A DNA stretch of 64,000 nt from Oxytricha trifallax (taxonomy: Eukaryota > Ciliophora > Spirotrichea > Sporadotrichida > Oxytrichidae): contig ARYC01000379.1 in NCBI GenBank assembly GCA_000711775.1, positions 62,001-126,000 of the forward strand, written 5' to 3'. The notes beneath the pieces were generated by a model that worked only from the letters and a program-made list of their open reading frames with translations, had not been told where the DNA came from and did no database searches. Shown in pieces: positions 1-12,533 of the stretch (position 1 is its first letter; each line of letters begins with the position of its first letter). Made by a program: the position numbers and the translations under genes.

Positions 1-1005
1 TTACTGCTTAAGCTTAGGTATGGTACAATTCTTAATATAGACTAAGTCAAATCAGTGTTGAATTATACAGCCATAGCAAGACTCCAACACAAGAGTGCCT
101 CAACTGTTAGGTATCATTGCTTGTTAGCTGTTTAGCATTATAACTCTGGTTCTTGAAAACATCCTGCAAGAAAATAAAAGTTCTCACAACACCATATTGA
201 CTTCCTCTGCGACTCGAAGACTTTAAAGTATTGGGCCCACTTTCCTCTTGACTAGCGAGCTGTCATGTTGCATCGCAAGTTTCCAAACATGCGTATCTCT
301 CCATAGACTAAAGCCAATATTTATAGAAGAAAGGGTATTACTTTCAAGACTGTCAACAGAGTAAAGAAAGTAATTGATTTTACAGTGCCATTTTATAGTA
401 ATAATTAAAATATATATATGATTAAATACAGAGAGCTATTGATAATAACATCAAGTTCATACATGCAGATGAAGCTGTGTTTACGTTCAACACTTTTATT
501 AATAAGTCATGGTACAAGAAGTATGATAACATAGAAGTTTATGACTAAAAAGTAGGTAGTCACCCATGCAATTTTAGCTGGTATAAGTGAAAATTCAGGC
601 TTAGAGAGTTATGTGATTCACCCTCGCTCTATTAAGCGAGAGTAGTACATAGAGATCCTACATAAGCTCAGAGAGAAGTATAGCAACCAAGAGATCATCC
701 TGTTTGTTGATAACCTATCAGTTCATAAGACTAAGGAGTCAAAGAAAGCTTATGAAGAGTTAAACATAACTCCTATATACAACGTTCCTTACAGCCCTTA
801 ATTTAATGGAATAGAATTCTACTGGAGTTAAATAAAGACTCACTACAAGAAGCTTCTGCTGTATCATCTTATGCATGACTTGCCAATCGATACAGTAGAC
901 TTGATTCAAAGCAGCTGTAAGAGAGTGAGCGTAGATAAGACAACAATTTGTGCGAGAAAGGGAAGAATGAATGGTTATAAATAAATTTTAGATTTAAACG
1001 AATGA
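1..1005 (+). pseudogene. TBE 42-kDa DDE transposase (copy 1), 5' truncated and frameshifted
   Basis: Tc1/mariner/IS630-type transposase of the TBE family, which in Oxytricha acts in germline DNA elimination as well as transposition (established knowledge). The window starts at about codon 20 judged against copy 4. Visible motifs are KFIHADEAVF with the first catalytic Asp, LFVDNLSVHKTKE with the second, and PYSPQFNGIEFYW with the Glu 34 residues later, which makes a DD34E triad. TAA and TAG codons fall where Gln is expected. An in-frame TGA occurs at 154-156, at the same place as in copies 3 and 4. A further indel near 552 breaks the frame between the first and second Asp. The stop TGA is at 1003-1005, facing the 22-kDa gene. 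Confidence 0.9.
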
Positions 1006-1011
1006 ATATAT

Positions 1012-1797
1012 TCACATATTAAACTGGCCATAAATGGGTTTCGCTCCTCTTTCTTCTCCTCTTCTTATGGCTTGCTTGGGCCCATATTTCTTCTCTTTGT
1101 GCCAGCTCCTGCATCTATGTTCATTTATCTGGTTTTAGACATCTTTATAAAACCTCTTGCTCACCTCATAAATTGTCTGCGACTTTCTTTCTATGTGAAC
1201 CTTTGCATGCTCTTTCATAAGATATATGCCAGTGCCAGATTTTCCTACAAAGTTATATGTCAAAGCTTACTTGAAAGATAAGGATGCTTCTTAAGTTCCT
1301 CTAGCCAAGCTGAGCTTATTAGAATGCCTTGCTTCTTCTAGTCTTCAGAGAAATAGAATATCGTTTCTTATGTGCTTCTTCAATAATTTCTCTGAGATAA
1401 TCCTCTTTATTCTACCAAGAACACCAAAGAAGAAGTTCCTCTCTGGTAGTTTATTAGAGAGTTGTTTCTTGGTAGGAAAGTAAACTACCACTTCCTCATC
1501 TTACATGGCATCCTCATAAAGATTAGTCACTGAAATCTCAGGGTAGTTGGGAATTCCTATTAGTTTAATCTCTTTATTTTTAAAAGCTATCTTCTCCTCA
1601 CAAAGTATTGCTTTCAAGAATGAAATTTTGGTACCTTCCATAGTTGGAAGGAATAAACCAACTGTATAATATGTTAATAGTCATCAAGTTATCTTACCAT
1701 GTAAAGTTAGGTATCGATAGAGATCTTCCTTACTTCTGAATCTTGATATCATTTCTTGAGCCTCGACTCTTTTCATTTGATCATTGAGTGATTCCAT
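1012..1797 (-). CDS. TBE 22-kDa protein gene (copy 1) with two short introns
   Basis: The TBE 22-kDa ORF has no established biochemical function. It starts at the ATG whose complement is at 1795-1797 (MESLNDQMKRVEAQEMI) and ends at 1012-1014. Intron 1 is 1662-1697 (36 nt, GTAAGA...ACAG) and intron 2 is 1245-1270 (26 nt, GTAAGC...GTAG). Both remove frame breaks that would otherwise end the protein. The best conserved block is FLPTMEGTKISFLKAIL, followed by IPNYPEISVTNLYEDAM. The C-terminus is basic, with the motif MNIDAGAGTKRR. The gene converges on the transposase, leaving a 6-nt gap between the two stops. Small differences from the other copies are present, and I did not verify every codon. 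Confidence 0.82.
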
Positions 1798-2362
1798 CTT
1801 TGTTCCTCTTCCTATTAATGAATTTCAAATTATAACTTATAGACTTCTGGATCCTATTGTTTAAAATCTTACTATTAAATATGGGCATCTTATAGGAGGT
1901 CAACCCTGCAAGATACGTGGAGAAAGTTTGCAGAAGCTGTAACAAACTGCAGAGATTGAGCTCCATTTTTATCAATTTAGTTCCATTAAATTAGTACTAA
2001 ATTTGTTTAAATTTAATTAGTACTGGTACTAAATTCGTTTAATTTTAATTGGTACCAATTTAATAGTACCAAAACTTAATTAGTACCTAGTTTTAAACTA
2101 ATGAGGTTTTAATGGAAAAGTTCCAAAATGGTTCAAAACCTAATTGGTACCAGTACCAACCTGAATTTTTTCTAAGTTGGTACCAAAGTTAAAAATATTA
2201 AGCATGAATTTAGAAAATTTATAGTTATAAACTTAGTATAAATATGATGTCTAACGCCTAAGAATCACCCATTGTTGTTGCAGTACCAACTCCTATACAA
2301 AGTTACTATAACTAGAGAGGTTATTAGAGCTTTATAATAGAAATTTAAATTTGAATTTAAAC

Positions 2363-3808
2363 ATGGCGGCTAACTTAAATCGCAAAGCAGTCTCTCTTGG
2401 CAGTGGTAATCTTAGCTAAACTTTGGATAAACTAAGAAGCCAGAGATCATATACATTGAAAAGGAGCCAGAGCTTAAAGCTCTTGAGTTTGAATCAGAGG
2501 TGTTTGTTCTAGAAATAAATATCAGGAAGCAGAGAGAAGAGATAAGTATTTAAACGCTAATCGAAGATGTTGAGGAGTTAAAAGAACATCTCCCACTAGA
2601 AAAGATTAAAGAATTTTAATGTGATGAATGCTAAAATTTCTTCTCAGCTAATTCGAGCTTGAAGAGGCACATCAAAGAGATGCACTCTGGGAGAGCTAAG
2701 ATATATATTAAGCACGAAAAGGTCGATGGCAGGTATTAGTGCACGACTTGCATGAAGTCTTACACTCACTCAGCTAAAGTTAAAAGACACATGCAAAAAC
2801 ATCATCTAAGTGAGTTTTTAATGCAAGATAAAGAAACATAAAAACGTAAACCAGCCAAGAGAAAGTCCAATACTATAGAGTCTTAAAGAGAGAAGGAAGA
2901 GAGACTTAAGAAGCAGAAACGTTTTAAGTAAATGAACCAACCAGCTAATGAATTATATATAGCATCTTGTAAGAGAGAGCTATGTATATACCTGCATTAA
3001 ATGCAGTAGATCTCAGTTTTTGCATTGACAACTATTTACATATTGATGTGCCTAACAAGGCAAAACTCATAGTAGTTGATGAGTATGCTTATAAAGTATA
3101 TCCTTTCAAATATCTTATTAGGAACGAGCAGTATCAAAATGAGTTTGCCAATGAATACATAATACTAAGAGAGGCTCATAAAAGGTAATGCAAGAACTTG
3201 CTTAAACTCGATGGAGTTATTCTTGGACATGGTTTTATTGCACTACGACTTAAGAAATTTGAAATGACTCTAAGAGATTATCTCTACCATAATAGATACC
3301 CAGATGACTTGAATGAGATACTCACGGAAATGACCAAGGGTGTGAAAGAGCTGCATGATCTAGGGTATGTTCATAGAGATTTGAAGCCAGAAAATGTAAT
3401 GCTAATCTCTGTCCTTTAGAAATAGTAGTCATTGATTTCAATAGAGCAATAAGGTAAGAAATAGTGACTTTAGCTAAAGTACTAGGCACACCTGGGTACT
3501 TCCCAATAAGAGAGAAGTGGACTAATGGCTCTGTTTAGTGGGATATCTGGGCGGTAGCAGCAATTATTTTAGAGTGCGATATGGAAAGTATGTCGTACTT
3601 CGGAACAAAGCAAGAAAAGTAATCAATAAGCATGGCTGTTAAACATATAAAGCAAGAAAATGTATGCACTTAGATTAAGAAAATGGTTGAGATGATCATA
3701 GTAAGAGCTCCAGCATATCCAAGATCATCATTAGAAGATATACTTGAAACATTAAAGAGAGCTAAGTTCAAGAGATACCACAAAGATAAGCAGATAAAAT
3801 TTGTTTGA
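2363..3808 (+). pseudogene. TBE 57-kDa C2H2 zinc finger/protein kinase-like gene (copy 1), frameshifted
   Basis: Starts MAANLNRKAVSLG. It contains two C2H2 zinc fingers: one with CDEC...FSANSSLKRHIKEMH, and one with CTTC...AKVKRHMQKHH. A kinase-like region follows with a putative Lys in AYKVYPF, the catalytic loop VHRDLKPEN, and DFN in place of the usual DFG. The C-terminal lobe has LGTPGYFPIREKW and WDIWAVAAIILECD. At least two frame breaks are visible: one near 2425, and one near 3402, where an A is missing after the HRD loop compared with copy 4. It ends in TGA at 3806-3808. The combination of DNA-binding fingers and a kinase fold is a known oddity of TBE elements. Activity is doubtful in this copy. 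Confidence 0.88.
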
Positions 3809-4724
3809 ATTAAGCTCATTAAAACTCATTAAATATTCATTAAATTCACTTAAAACTTGCGTTTTCTCTACTAACCCCAATAAGACCCCAACTATACCCT
3901 ACAAATCAAAGCACTTATAAACCTCACTAAGGGGTTTTGGGGTTTTGAATGGAAGTCTCTAAACAAAACAACTTTAGCTAGAGAATTATGAATTATAAAC
4001 TACAACTTAAAGTTGTGGCAGCTGCTATAATTGTAACCTGATTTATACTAAACTCACTGTTATACTTTCACTAAGAATTTACTCTAAATTACACATTTCT
4101 ATAGTATATAAAGTAATTATCAAATCGATACTTACATCAATCCTTTTCTAATCTAAGAAAAATTTGAGCATCTTCTTGACCTAATCAGTTAAGCTAAGAA
4201 AGTAAGTAACTTAGCAATAGTGCATTTACATGCTACCTTGATTGCCTTACTAATGTTTCTAACCTATAATGAGTTCATAAGAAATGAGGGTATGGAGTGA
4301 TGGCAGTTGAACTTCTAGTAAAATTTGAAGGACTAACTCATTCCTATTAGTATGAGTGCTGAACTATTGGCTTTATCTATAAGCACTCACAAATCCTGAA
4401 ACTACTATTAAGGATACTCCCTGAGCCGATTTACGCTTGAGGCTTTTACACCTCTCTACAGTCAGGGTGAGTACCTAGGCTTAGTAAAGCTAAGGGCAAA
4501 TTTAAACTTAACTAAGAAAGCCAAACTACTGTGTTAGTTTACTAGTCAAAACCAAATGTTTAAAACTTGATTTTCAAGTCAAAAATAATCAAAACTCCTA
4601 GAACTTGATTATCAAAAAAGGTTTCGAGAAATCTCCAGAAGCCTGAGGTTTGAATATTCAAACGGCTGGTCCTCGGAAACGAGGTTAAATTCGATTTATT
4701 TTTATAATGAATTTACGACTGAAC

Positions 4725-4993
4725 TACTTGCCCGACAACGGTTGTCGAAACGTGAGGAGACATCAGGGGGCCTAAACAAAGCTTAGGGTGTTCTGAGGCA
4801 AAGTAAACTTCCAAGTCATAGTGCAAACGCTAGTTAGTCGTCAACAAAATCTTAAAACTGTTCGTTGCTGTTTTTTAAACGTTCAGATTTTTTAAAACCA
4901 ATAATAAATTACTTGCCGTATCCTGGTGGTGAAACGTGAGTGAGACATCAAGGGGCCTAAACAAAGCTTAGGGTGTTCTCGAGGCAAAGTAAC
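4725..4993 (+). repeat. Imperfect direct repeat pair, about 183 bp apart
   Basis: The block at 4748-4807, with GAAACGTGAGGAGACATCAG, GGGGCCTAAACAAAGCTTAG and GGTGTTCT then GAGGCAAAGTAA, is repeated at 4931-4993 with only a few changes. The flanks (ACTTGCC...) are also similar. The function is unknown. Confidence 0.8.
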
Positions 4994-5194
4994 TTGGAGA
5001 GCCAGTGATCGCAGTTGCATAGTAGATTGATTAAACTTAAACTAATCGTTAGCCTTTTAATAATGATTTAGAGATTGCACTGTACCTTAAAATCAAAAAT
5101 CAAAGCTAGTTATTATTATCAACGTAAGTACTCACGTTTTAATGTCTTAATCTTTCAACTAAAATAATCAAGGGTTGTGTTAATCATTACTAAA

Positions 5195-5515
5195 GTTACT
5201 TGGGTTCTGTTATTTAAAAATTTTGTTGCTACTTTGGGTTCTGTTACTTTGTTACTAAGGGTTCTTTAATACTGTTACTTTGAAATCGATCGTAATGCCT
5301 GGCCAGGCTAATAAAGCAAATTAAATTTTTTAATAATCTCCTAAAGGGTTCTTGGAGTTCTAAATGTTTTTACTGTTACTTTGGGTTCTAACTAATTAAA
5401 ACTGTTGCTTGGGTTCTTACTTGCTATTTAAATTGGGTTCTTAGATTTTTTTACTTGCTTCTTACTATGACTTCGAGGGTTCTTACTAGAAATTTAATTG
5501 GGTTCTTTGTTGTAA
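5195..5515 (+). repeat. Low-complexity tract rich in GGGTTCT / TTACT motifs
   Basis: GGGTTCT or GGGTTCTT recurs many times at irregular spacing, mixed with TTACTTTG and CTGTTACT. It is not a regular tandem array. It is probably an eroded minisatellite or simple-sequence region. No coding frame was recognised. Confidence 0.55.
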
Positions 5516-8097
5516 CTATGAAAATACTAGTTCTTGCTTTTTACTTTTTGAATTATTAAATGATTTTAAAACCGAATTTTCTGACTTTAAATTTTATTAG
5601 TGGCCACTAATACCCAAACCTTAAGTCTACACCTTAACACAAGAAGTCTTTCAGTTAAATTAATTTATCACTCTAGTGATTAGCAGTTGTTCTTTTACTA
5701 ACTTAAACTTTATACCCATGGGAATTTTGACTTAAGGACTCTTTGTAACAAACATCACTTGAAACTTTGACTTAGACTAGTCTTTAATTAAATAGCTGTT
5801 AGTTTTGAAAACCAAGTAAACTTAGTAAAATTTTTATAGTTTTTGATTTTTAACTTTATAACTACAACCATTGGGCTAAAGCCAACTTTTAGGTCAATTA
5901 GGGATATAGGTAGGTAATATAAGCTGATAGCTCAATTTTCTTTTAAATTATCAAACAACCAGAGAAACCTGAAATGCTGCCAAAATTTTCATTTTAGTAC
6001 ATCAAGTTTGAAAGTAGCCATGCTACTACTAATCAATGATTAGGTTTGAAATTTTTAAAAAGTTTTGAAGACTGAGTGAATACAGTTAGTTGACTTGATA
6101 GCAAGACCAGTACTTGAGAGATAAACTGAGGGTAAGTTAGGGAAGTTGAAGATAAGTGAGGGAGATTGGAGCGGAGCTCCTAACTTTGAAATTATTTGGG
6201 CCCTGATTTTTGTTACCAATTAATTCTGAATTTAAAGTAGGACTTAAAGCTGGCTATTTATAGGGCGATGCTTTTTTAAAAGAAATTCAAGATGCTTGAT
6301 ATTGAACTAAGAATCCAATAAAGTTGGAAATCCCTGAATAAAACCAGGATTTCTCAAACTGCCTGGAAATCAGTGAAGTTTTAGGAAGAAATTAGAATGT
6401 GAGAGTGAGAGGAAAATTATGGATGGTTGAGCCATATTTCTCATTATTATTATAACTCTACTTTTGATTGCAAATCTCTTTTACTATTATGATTTGCAAA
6501 TCCATAACTTACAATCGTCGTTATTTATAGTACACTTGAATATTAGTTATTCCCTCATAGTGAAAGAATAGAGTAGGTAGAGAGGAAAGTGCAAGGGCTT
6601 CGCAAATTAATATTTCGACTTGAGTATGATTAAATTCCCCCTCTTATAGGGAATGCAGCTTTCTGATATAAAATACTTACTTCACCCAATAAACATGCAA
6701 AGTGAGCAGAAGTTCGAGGCGAATATTATAAGATTAGGGAGGCTGTTTCACTTGCATGAATAAGTAATAGTGTATGTGAGCACTCTGCAAAGAGTGCAAG
6801 TGAAGTTATTGTGAATTGATTTAAATGCACATATATTATTACTGTCTGATAAGCGAAGCTATACTTTTATCTCAATGTAACAAACATCACAGTGTAAAAA
6901 TAGCGCAGCGTTTATAAAGAAAGTTTGTAGAAATATGCAACAACGTAAAATCAATTACACGGATCTAGAGGACGTGAGTTGCTCTTCAAGATGCGCGCAA
7001 AGCGCAGTGAATTCAGTTTAGAGTAAGTGAGGTGCGTGGCTAATAATGAGGGTGCGAGAGCCATCGCAGATTTAGTTCTTAGTTGATTCCATTATTAGTT
7101 TAATTATTAAAGTAGTAATTATAAATTAATAAAAATCAAACTTAATTCAAATGTGGAGGTAAAAGCAGATCCCTAAACAGCCAGTGTGAACGGTGGAACT
7201 TTGCAACCAATCGGTCAATGGGGTACAAACCCCACATATTCTTGGTCAGCGTCTCAAACTCTATAAGACTGGTAAGTATGGCCTCAAAATAAAATCATCA
7301 TTTTTTTCCCATCTTCACCGTACTTGCATTCTCTGGATCGGCTCCTTCAAATTAAGTTGAAATCTGTCCTTTTAAATTTCGTTATTTATTGATGTATTTA
7401 AAACTTTTTATTCACTTATCAAACTCATGCGAACATACGTATTGGGGTTTATGTGCATAAGAATTTGATAAGTGCGTTAACGAATTTAATTAAATGTGTT
7501 AATACGAAATAACTTGGATTATAAAATTAAAGTACTTTGTAGTAGACGGACATGATCTCCCGAATTTTGGAATTTCTCAGAAAACCGCTTTTTTTGCCCT
7601 TGTTTTTTCAGAATTAAATCGAGCGAAAATCGTAGGCCAAGAATAAAATAATGAAAATGAATATCGAAAATGTGGTCGCCGAAATTTTTTTAATTACTGA
7701 ATTAAAAATGTGGGAAAAAATGAGGCATATTAGAATATTAGAAATAAATTAAATTAATTATTAAATTTAAATTATAATTTAATATAAGACACTATGGAAA
7801 AAAGAAAGTTTAGAGGAAATATTTTTAAGAAATAAAATAAATTAATTAATATATTATTTATAGGCACTCCTTGATTTTTATTGCTACTGCTATTATTGCT
7901 GATTTTATTATTTAAAGCTAAAATTTTTGGTAGAATCCATTTAATGTTTTCAGGCTTAATCAAAACCCCAAAACCCTTTCAGTAGTTTGATTTAGTTTTT
8001 GATTGATAAAAGAAGACTATTAGTGCATACTTTATTAGGGTTTAATAGGGTTTATGAAGGGGTTTAATGTTTAAATATTAGAAATTTAAGTGAGTAT

Positions 8098-9144
8098 ATG
8101 CGAGGTTTAGGACCAGATTATGACAGTGACTATATAGCTTTATTGTTTAAGTTGCGATATGGATGTGATGAATATAGTGAATAACTCAAGCCTGTTCTGA
8201 ATTATACGTCTATAGCAAGGCTCCTCCATAATCTCCTGCTACTGTTAGGTCTCACTGTCTATTAGCATTGAATTTAAAGAGATAGCAGCTTAATTCTAAG
8301 CCTAAAAGACCTCAAAACTTTTAGCAGCATCATATTGATTATCTCATTAATGATAAGACTCTTAAATACTGGGCTCACTTCTCTCTGGCCTAGAGAGCTG
8401 TGATGTTTCATCGCCAATTTCCTGAGCTTCATATCTCTACTTAATCGATAGCTAACATATATAAAAAGAACGGAATATCTTACAAGACAATCAATCGCAT
8501 TAAGTGAGTGATTGACTTTAATGTTCCATTTAATAAGGATGATTTAAATTATATATTTGATTAAATACAGAGGGCTTAAGAGCATAATATAAAGTTCATA
8601 CACGCTGATAAGGCAGTATTCACTTTTAATACCTTCATATCATGGTCTTGGTATAAGAGGTACAGCAACATTGAAGTATATGATTAAAAGGTTAAGGTTT
8701 AAACTCATGCAATACTTGGTGGAATAAGCGAAGGTAACGGCCTCGAGACTTATTTTATCCATCCTCGCTCAATAAAGACCGAATAATACATAAAGTTCCT
8801 ACAATAGCTTAGAGATAAGTACGCCGACTAAGAGATAATACTGTTTGTAGATAACTTATCTGTCCATAAAACTAAAGACACAAAGAAAGAATATGAAAGG
8901 CTAAACATAACACCTGTATTTAATGTTCCCTACAGTCCTCAGTTCAATGGAATTGAATTATATTGGGGGTTATTGAAAGGCCACTACAAAAAACTTCTAC
9001 TATATCACTTGATGCACGACTTGAAGATAGATACTGTAGATTTTATTAAGAGTGCTGCTAAGAGAGTCAGCGATGATAAAGCTAAATTATGCGCAAGAAG
9101 GGAGATTTTGTGTATATAAATAAGTTTTAGATTTAAACGAATGA
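8098..9144 (+). pseudogene. TBE 42-kDa DDE transposase (copy 2), nearly intact
   Basis: Begins MRGLGPDYDSDYIALLFKLR, then a helix-turn-helix-like N-terminal segment (KPVLNYTSIARLLH). The catalytic triad is visible: FIHADKAVF, LFVDNLSVHKTKD, and PYSPQFNGIELYWG with Glu 34 residues after the second Asp. One frame break lies near 8240, just after the helix-turn-helix region, where a base appears missing relative to the other copies. The codon that is TGA in copies 1, 3 and 4 aligns with Asn here. It ends at TGA 9142-9144, a few bases before the stop of the converging 22-kDa gene. Many in-frame TAA/TAG codons are read as Gln. Confidence 0.9.
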
Positions 9145-9150
9145 ATAAGT

Positions 9151-9929
9151 TCACATATAAAATTAACTCATAAAGGGGTTTGGATTCTCTTTCTTTTCTT
9201 CCTCTTATGGCTTGCTTGGGCCCATGTTCTTCTCTTAGTGCCAGCTCCTGCATCTATGTTCATCTCGTCTGGCTTTTAAAAATCTTTGTAGAGTCTCTTG
9301 CTCAATTCATGCTTTACCTGTGAATTTCTCTCTCTGTTTAATTTGCTGCGCTCTTTTATCAAGTAAATAGCAGTGCCAGGTTTTTCTATAAAGTTAGAAG
9401 ACTAAGCTTACTAGAGGTGAATGCATGCTTCTATAGTTCCTAGAGCCAAGTGTCGCTGATTTTTATTCCCTGCTTCTCTTTTTCTTCAGGAGAGATGCTA
9501 TAGCGTTTCTTAAATTACTTCATTTAAGTACTCAGGTTTCAGAGTTCCAAGGACACCAAAGAAGAAGTTTCTCTCTGGCAACTTATTAGAGAGTTGCAGC
9601 TTTGATGGAAGGTAGAGAGCAACATCTGGATCACTCATAGCATCATCATAGAGGTTTGTTACTGAGATTTCAGGGTAGTCAGGTATCTCGATCATTCTGA
9701 TTTCATTAGACTTAAAAGCTATTTTCTCTTCACTTAGCAATGCTTTTAAGAATGATATTTTTGTTCCCTCCTGTGTTGGTAAGAACAATCCAACTATGGT
9801 TAATAAGTTAGTTATAAGTGAAAACTTACCTTGCTATACCAAGTATCTGTAGAGATCTTCTTTACTTCTGAATTTTCCTATTAAATCCTGAGATTAAATT
9901 CTCTTCATTGCATCATTCATAGATTCCAT
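9151..9929 (-). pseudogene. TBE 22-kDa protein gene (copy 2) with two short introns
   Basis: Homolog of the 22-kDa ORF in the other copies. It starts at the ATG complementary to 9927-9929. Intron 1 is 9794-9829 (36 nt, GTAAGT...ATAG) and intron 2 is 9386-9411 (26 nt, GTAAGC...ATAG). Their lengths and positions are identical to the other subfamily although the intron sequences differ. The conserved core reads FLPTQEGTKISFLKALL, then IPDYPEISVTNLYDDAM and KLPERNFFFGVLGTL. The C-terminal MNIDAGAGTKRR motif is kept. After it a small indel shifts the frame relative to the other copies, so the last ~20 residues differ and an earlier TGA is reached. Confidence 0.82.
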
Positions 9930-10493
9930 CTTGCTTCAAGTTTCTATAGATGTTTATTAAATTTAAAATTATGGATATCCATTCTAAACTTACTAAAATT
10001 TTATTTCTAAATAGGGAGATCCACTTGGAGGTCAACCTGAATCAGATAAATAGATAAAGATGGAGGAACTTTCTCCAAGATTCAAAGTTTGACTTCCATT
10101 TTTATCAAACTTTCTCCATTAAATTGCTCCTAATAATAATTAATTTAATTAGGTAGTGCTCCTAATTTATATAAAACTTAATTGGGAGGTTAAATTAAAG
10201 CTCAAAACCTTTTAGGTGGAGCATTAAAAAAATTAAATTTTAAAACTTCCTCTCCTAAATTTACGAGAACAGATTTAGGAGCACCACCTAACTTCCCAAA
10301 ACATATTTAGGTGCATTTTAATGTATAAAATGGATGAAATAGTACATAAATTATCTCAAAATTTTAGAAATATAAAACTAATGTCTTTCACTCTGTTCCC
10401 ATTAGACCTCTCTAAATTTTTGAAGATGTGTTCTTACTAGTGTATAAAGGTAGAATTTAAACAGCTTATATAATTATTAATAGTATTTATAAA

Positions 10494-11932
10494 ATGAGCG
10501 GCAACTTACTAAGAAAAACGGCATTGCTTGGCATTAGCCAGCAAAAACTTTCTTTCATTAATCAAAAGAAAATTGAGACTTGTGATGCCTTTACCAAGTA
10601 CGATCCTGAAATTCTATAATCTTAGGTCTCAGACTTTGAATAACAATTCAGTTGTTAAATAGAAATGCAGAGCTAAGAAATTCAATGCGAAGTTGCAATA
10701 AAAATGGTTGAAGAGGAAGAAGAGAAAAAAGAAATAAAAGCATTACATTTATGTGAAGAGTGTGAGAAGAACTTCACATATAAATCTACTCTTAAGCGTC
10801 ATATCTTAGAGTAGCATTCTAACAAGCCCAAGCTCTATCTCAAGCATGATAAAATAGATGGAAAATATTTTTGCCCTTATTGCAATAAGCAATATAACCA
10901 TTCAAGATTTAAAAGTTCACCTATAAAACCATCATGGCAAGAAGTTTGAAGTCATAGATCCTGAGACTGGTGAGGTCTTCCTTCAAAAAAGAAAGCCAAA
11001 GAGACCCTTTAGAATCTTTGGAACAAAGAGTTAAGAAAGAAAATAAGCTTATTAAAGCAGTAAGAAACCTTCCAGCTTCTGAGATAGTGAAAATCCTTTT
11101 GAAGATACAAGCACTAAAGCTTCCAATTTTAAATGTAATTGACCTTAAAGAATGTAAGGAAAGTTATCTTATACTTGAGACAAGTTTGAGAAAAAGGTCA
11201 TTACTGATAAGCAGTTCGCATACAAGATTTATCCATTCAACTACTTTAAATGCGATGACAAGTATCAAATGGAATTTGTCAATGAGTACTAAGCTCTTTC
11301 TAAAGCAAGGGATAGACAGTGCAGATTTATAATTAAGCTCGATGCAATACTGCTTGCTCAAGATCATGTTGCTTTTCGCCTTTCTCTGTATTAAATGACT
11401 TTAAGAGACTACATTAAAGAGTTCCAAAGTAGCTACCTCTTATTCTTACAAATCTTTGCAAAGGCATAGAAGAGCTGCACACTTTAGGGTATGTTCATAG
11501 AGACTTGAAGCCTGAGAATATAATGCTTGACTTTTCACCTCTCAGAGTAGTAATAATTGATTCAATAGATCATAAAGAGTTGAAGCTTCAGGACTTGGCA
11601 ACGTTTATGGTACTCCTGGATACTTTCAAGAAAGGGAGGACTGGAGAGATGGTAATATTTAGTGGGATGTATGGGCTCTAGCAGCAATTATTGCTGAATG
11701 CGATATGCAAAGAAATATTTACTATAGCTATAAGAGAGAGAAATATTCAAAGCAGAGAATACTGCAATATCTAGACTAGAATAAGATAAAAGGCAAAATG
11801 AAAGATATGGCTGAGCAGATTATCATAAGACCAAACCACAGAGCAGAGCAAACAATAGACTAAATGATCAACTGGATAGGAGATATAAAATTTAGAAAAT
11901 TAGCACATGATGCCAAGGTATTGTTTGAGTGA
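10494..11932 (+). pseudogene. TBE 57-kDa zinc finger/kinase-like gene (copy 2), frameshifted
   Basis: Starts MSGNLLRKTALLG, matching the N-terminal pattern MAVNLNRRAALLG of copy 4. The first zinc finger (CEECEKNFTYKSTLKRHI) is intact. The second (CPYCNKQYNHSRF) is interrupted by an extra A near 10912. The kinase part has GYVHRDLKPENIML and then ...VVIIDS, where a T is missing compared with VIDFNRA in the other copies (near 11560), giving another break. The distal lobe GTPGYF and WDVWALAAIIAECD is recognisable. It ends in TGA at 11930-11932, just inside the right inverted repeat. This copy cannot make a full-length product without frame correction. Confidence 0.85.
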
Positions 11933-12533
11933 AAAATTTTTAAAAACTCGCTTGTTATACTCACTTAAAATGCTAATATTTAAATATTAAACCCCTACAT
12001 AAACCCTATTAAACCCTAATAAAGTATGCACTAATAGTCTACTTTTATCAATCAAAAACTCAATCAAACTACTGAAAGGGTTTTGGGGTTTTGAATGTCT
12101 TTATGAAATTTCGGGTCGATATTCCCTTGTTATTATATCTAAAATCTGTTGAAAGTAAAAATTGTCAATATTTGAGATGCTAGGAATTGAATTTATGTTA
12201 ACCAAGTTTTCCCCATAATCTAATTTTTATTTTTATTATTATAATTTTCCATTTTGATTTCCAAATATATTCACATTTTCGAGCCCGTAACCAAATATTT
12301 AAATTTCCAATGGTGCGAAAATCGCTTAAAGAAATGAAATAATTTATTATTATTAATATTATTACTTTTAAAATAAATAACCTAAAACCCTTGATCCCCC
12401 AACTTTGTTTTATTAGTGTTTAAATTGTGTTTCCCCTTACAAAATGATCTTAATTACCTAGGCTTGAATGCTGCCTCTTTTTATCTTATTTTATTGTTAA
12501 TTACTAATTTATTATTTATTTTAAACTTGAAAA

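Larger units (their letters stand above)
1..3947 (+). mobile_element. TBE transposon copy 1, cut by the window start
   Basis: The right-hand part of a Telomere-Bearing Element. It ends at 3947 in a terminal inverted repeat of about 80 bp whose last bases are GGGGTTTTGGGGTTTTG, followed by the triplet AAT (3948-3950). The order inside is transposase (+), 22-kDa gene (-), zinc-finger/kinase gene (+), as in copies 3 and 4 read in the opposite direction. The missing left end should carry the matching C4A4 repeat. Nucleotide similarity to copies 3 and 4 is very high throughout, so these are recent members of one subfamily. Several single-base indels show that this copy is not intact. Confidence 0.95.
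3951..7957. other. AT-rich germline spacer between TBE copies 1 and 2, no gene seen
   Basis: About 4 kb with no convincing reading frame in the ciliate code. It holds an imperfect direct repeat (4725-4993), a stretch rich in GGGTTCT (5195-5515), and short somewhat GC-richer patches around 6960-7060 and 7150-7270. The sequence TGGGGTACAAACCCCA near 7220 can form a small hairpin, but I could not fold a tRNA around it. The spacer most likely belongs to IES or intergenic germline-limited DNA. Confidence 0.5.
7961..12093 (+). mobile_element. Complete TBE transposon copy 2 (divergent subfamily), 4133 bp
   Basis: Starts CAAAACCCCAAAACCC at 7961 and ends GGGTTTTGGGGTTTTG at 12093. The flanking triplets are both AAT (7958-7960 and 12094-12096), a clean 3-bp target duplication of the ANT type known for TBE. 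The terminal inverted repeats extend about 130 bp. After the telomere-like 16 bases their sequence (TTCAGTAGTTTGAT...) differs from the TTAGTGAGGTTTATA ends of copies 1, 3, 4 and 5. The gene order is transposase (+), 22-kDa (-), zinc-finger/kinase (+). Protein similarity to the other subfamily is clear, while DNA similarity is moderate. Confidence 0.96.

Noticed and set aside
7150..7270. Possible tRNA around TGGGGTACAAACCCCA
   Set aside because: A 5-bp stem exists, but the loop lacks TTC, no anticodon or acceptor arms pair, and no D-arm is present.
7772..7963. 63-residue ORF on the minus strand overlapping the left end of TBE copy 2
   Set aside because: Low-complexity Asn/Ile/Leu composition in AT-rich DNA, running into the telomeric repeat of the transposon. 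A chance frame.
11164..11367. 67-residue ORF on the minus strand inside the TBE copy 2 kinase gene
   Set aside because: Antisense shadow of the zinc finger/kinase gene, which has homologs in four other copies.
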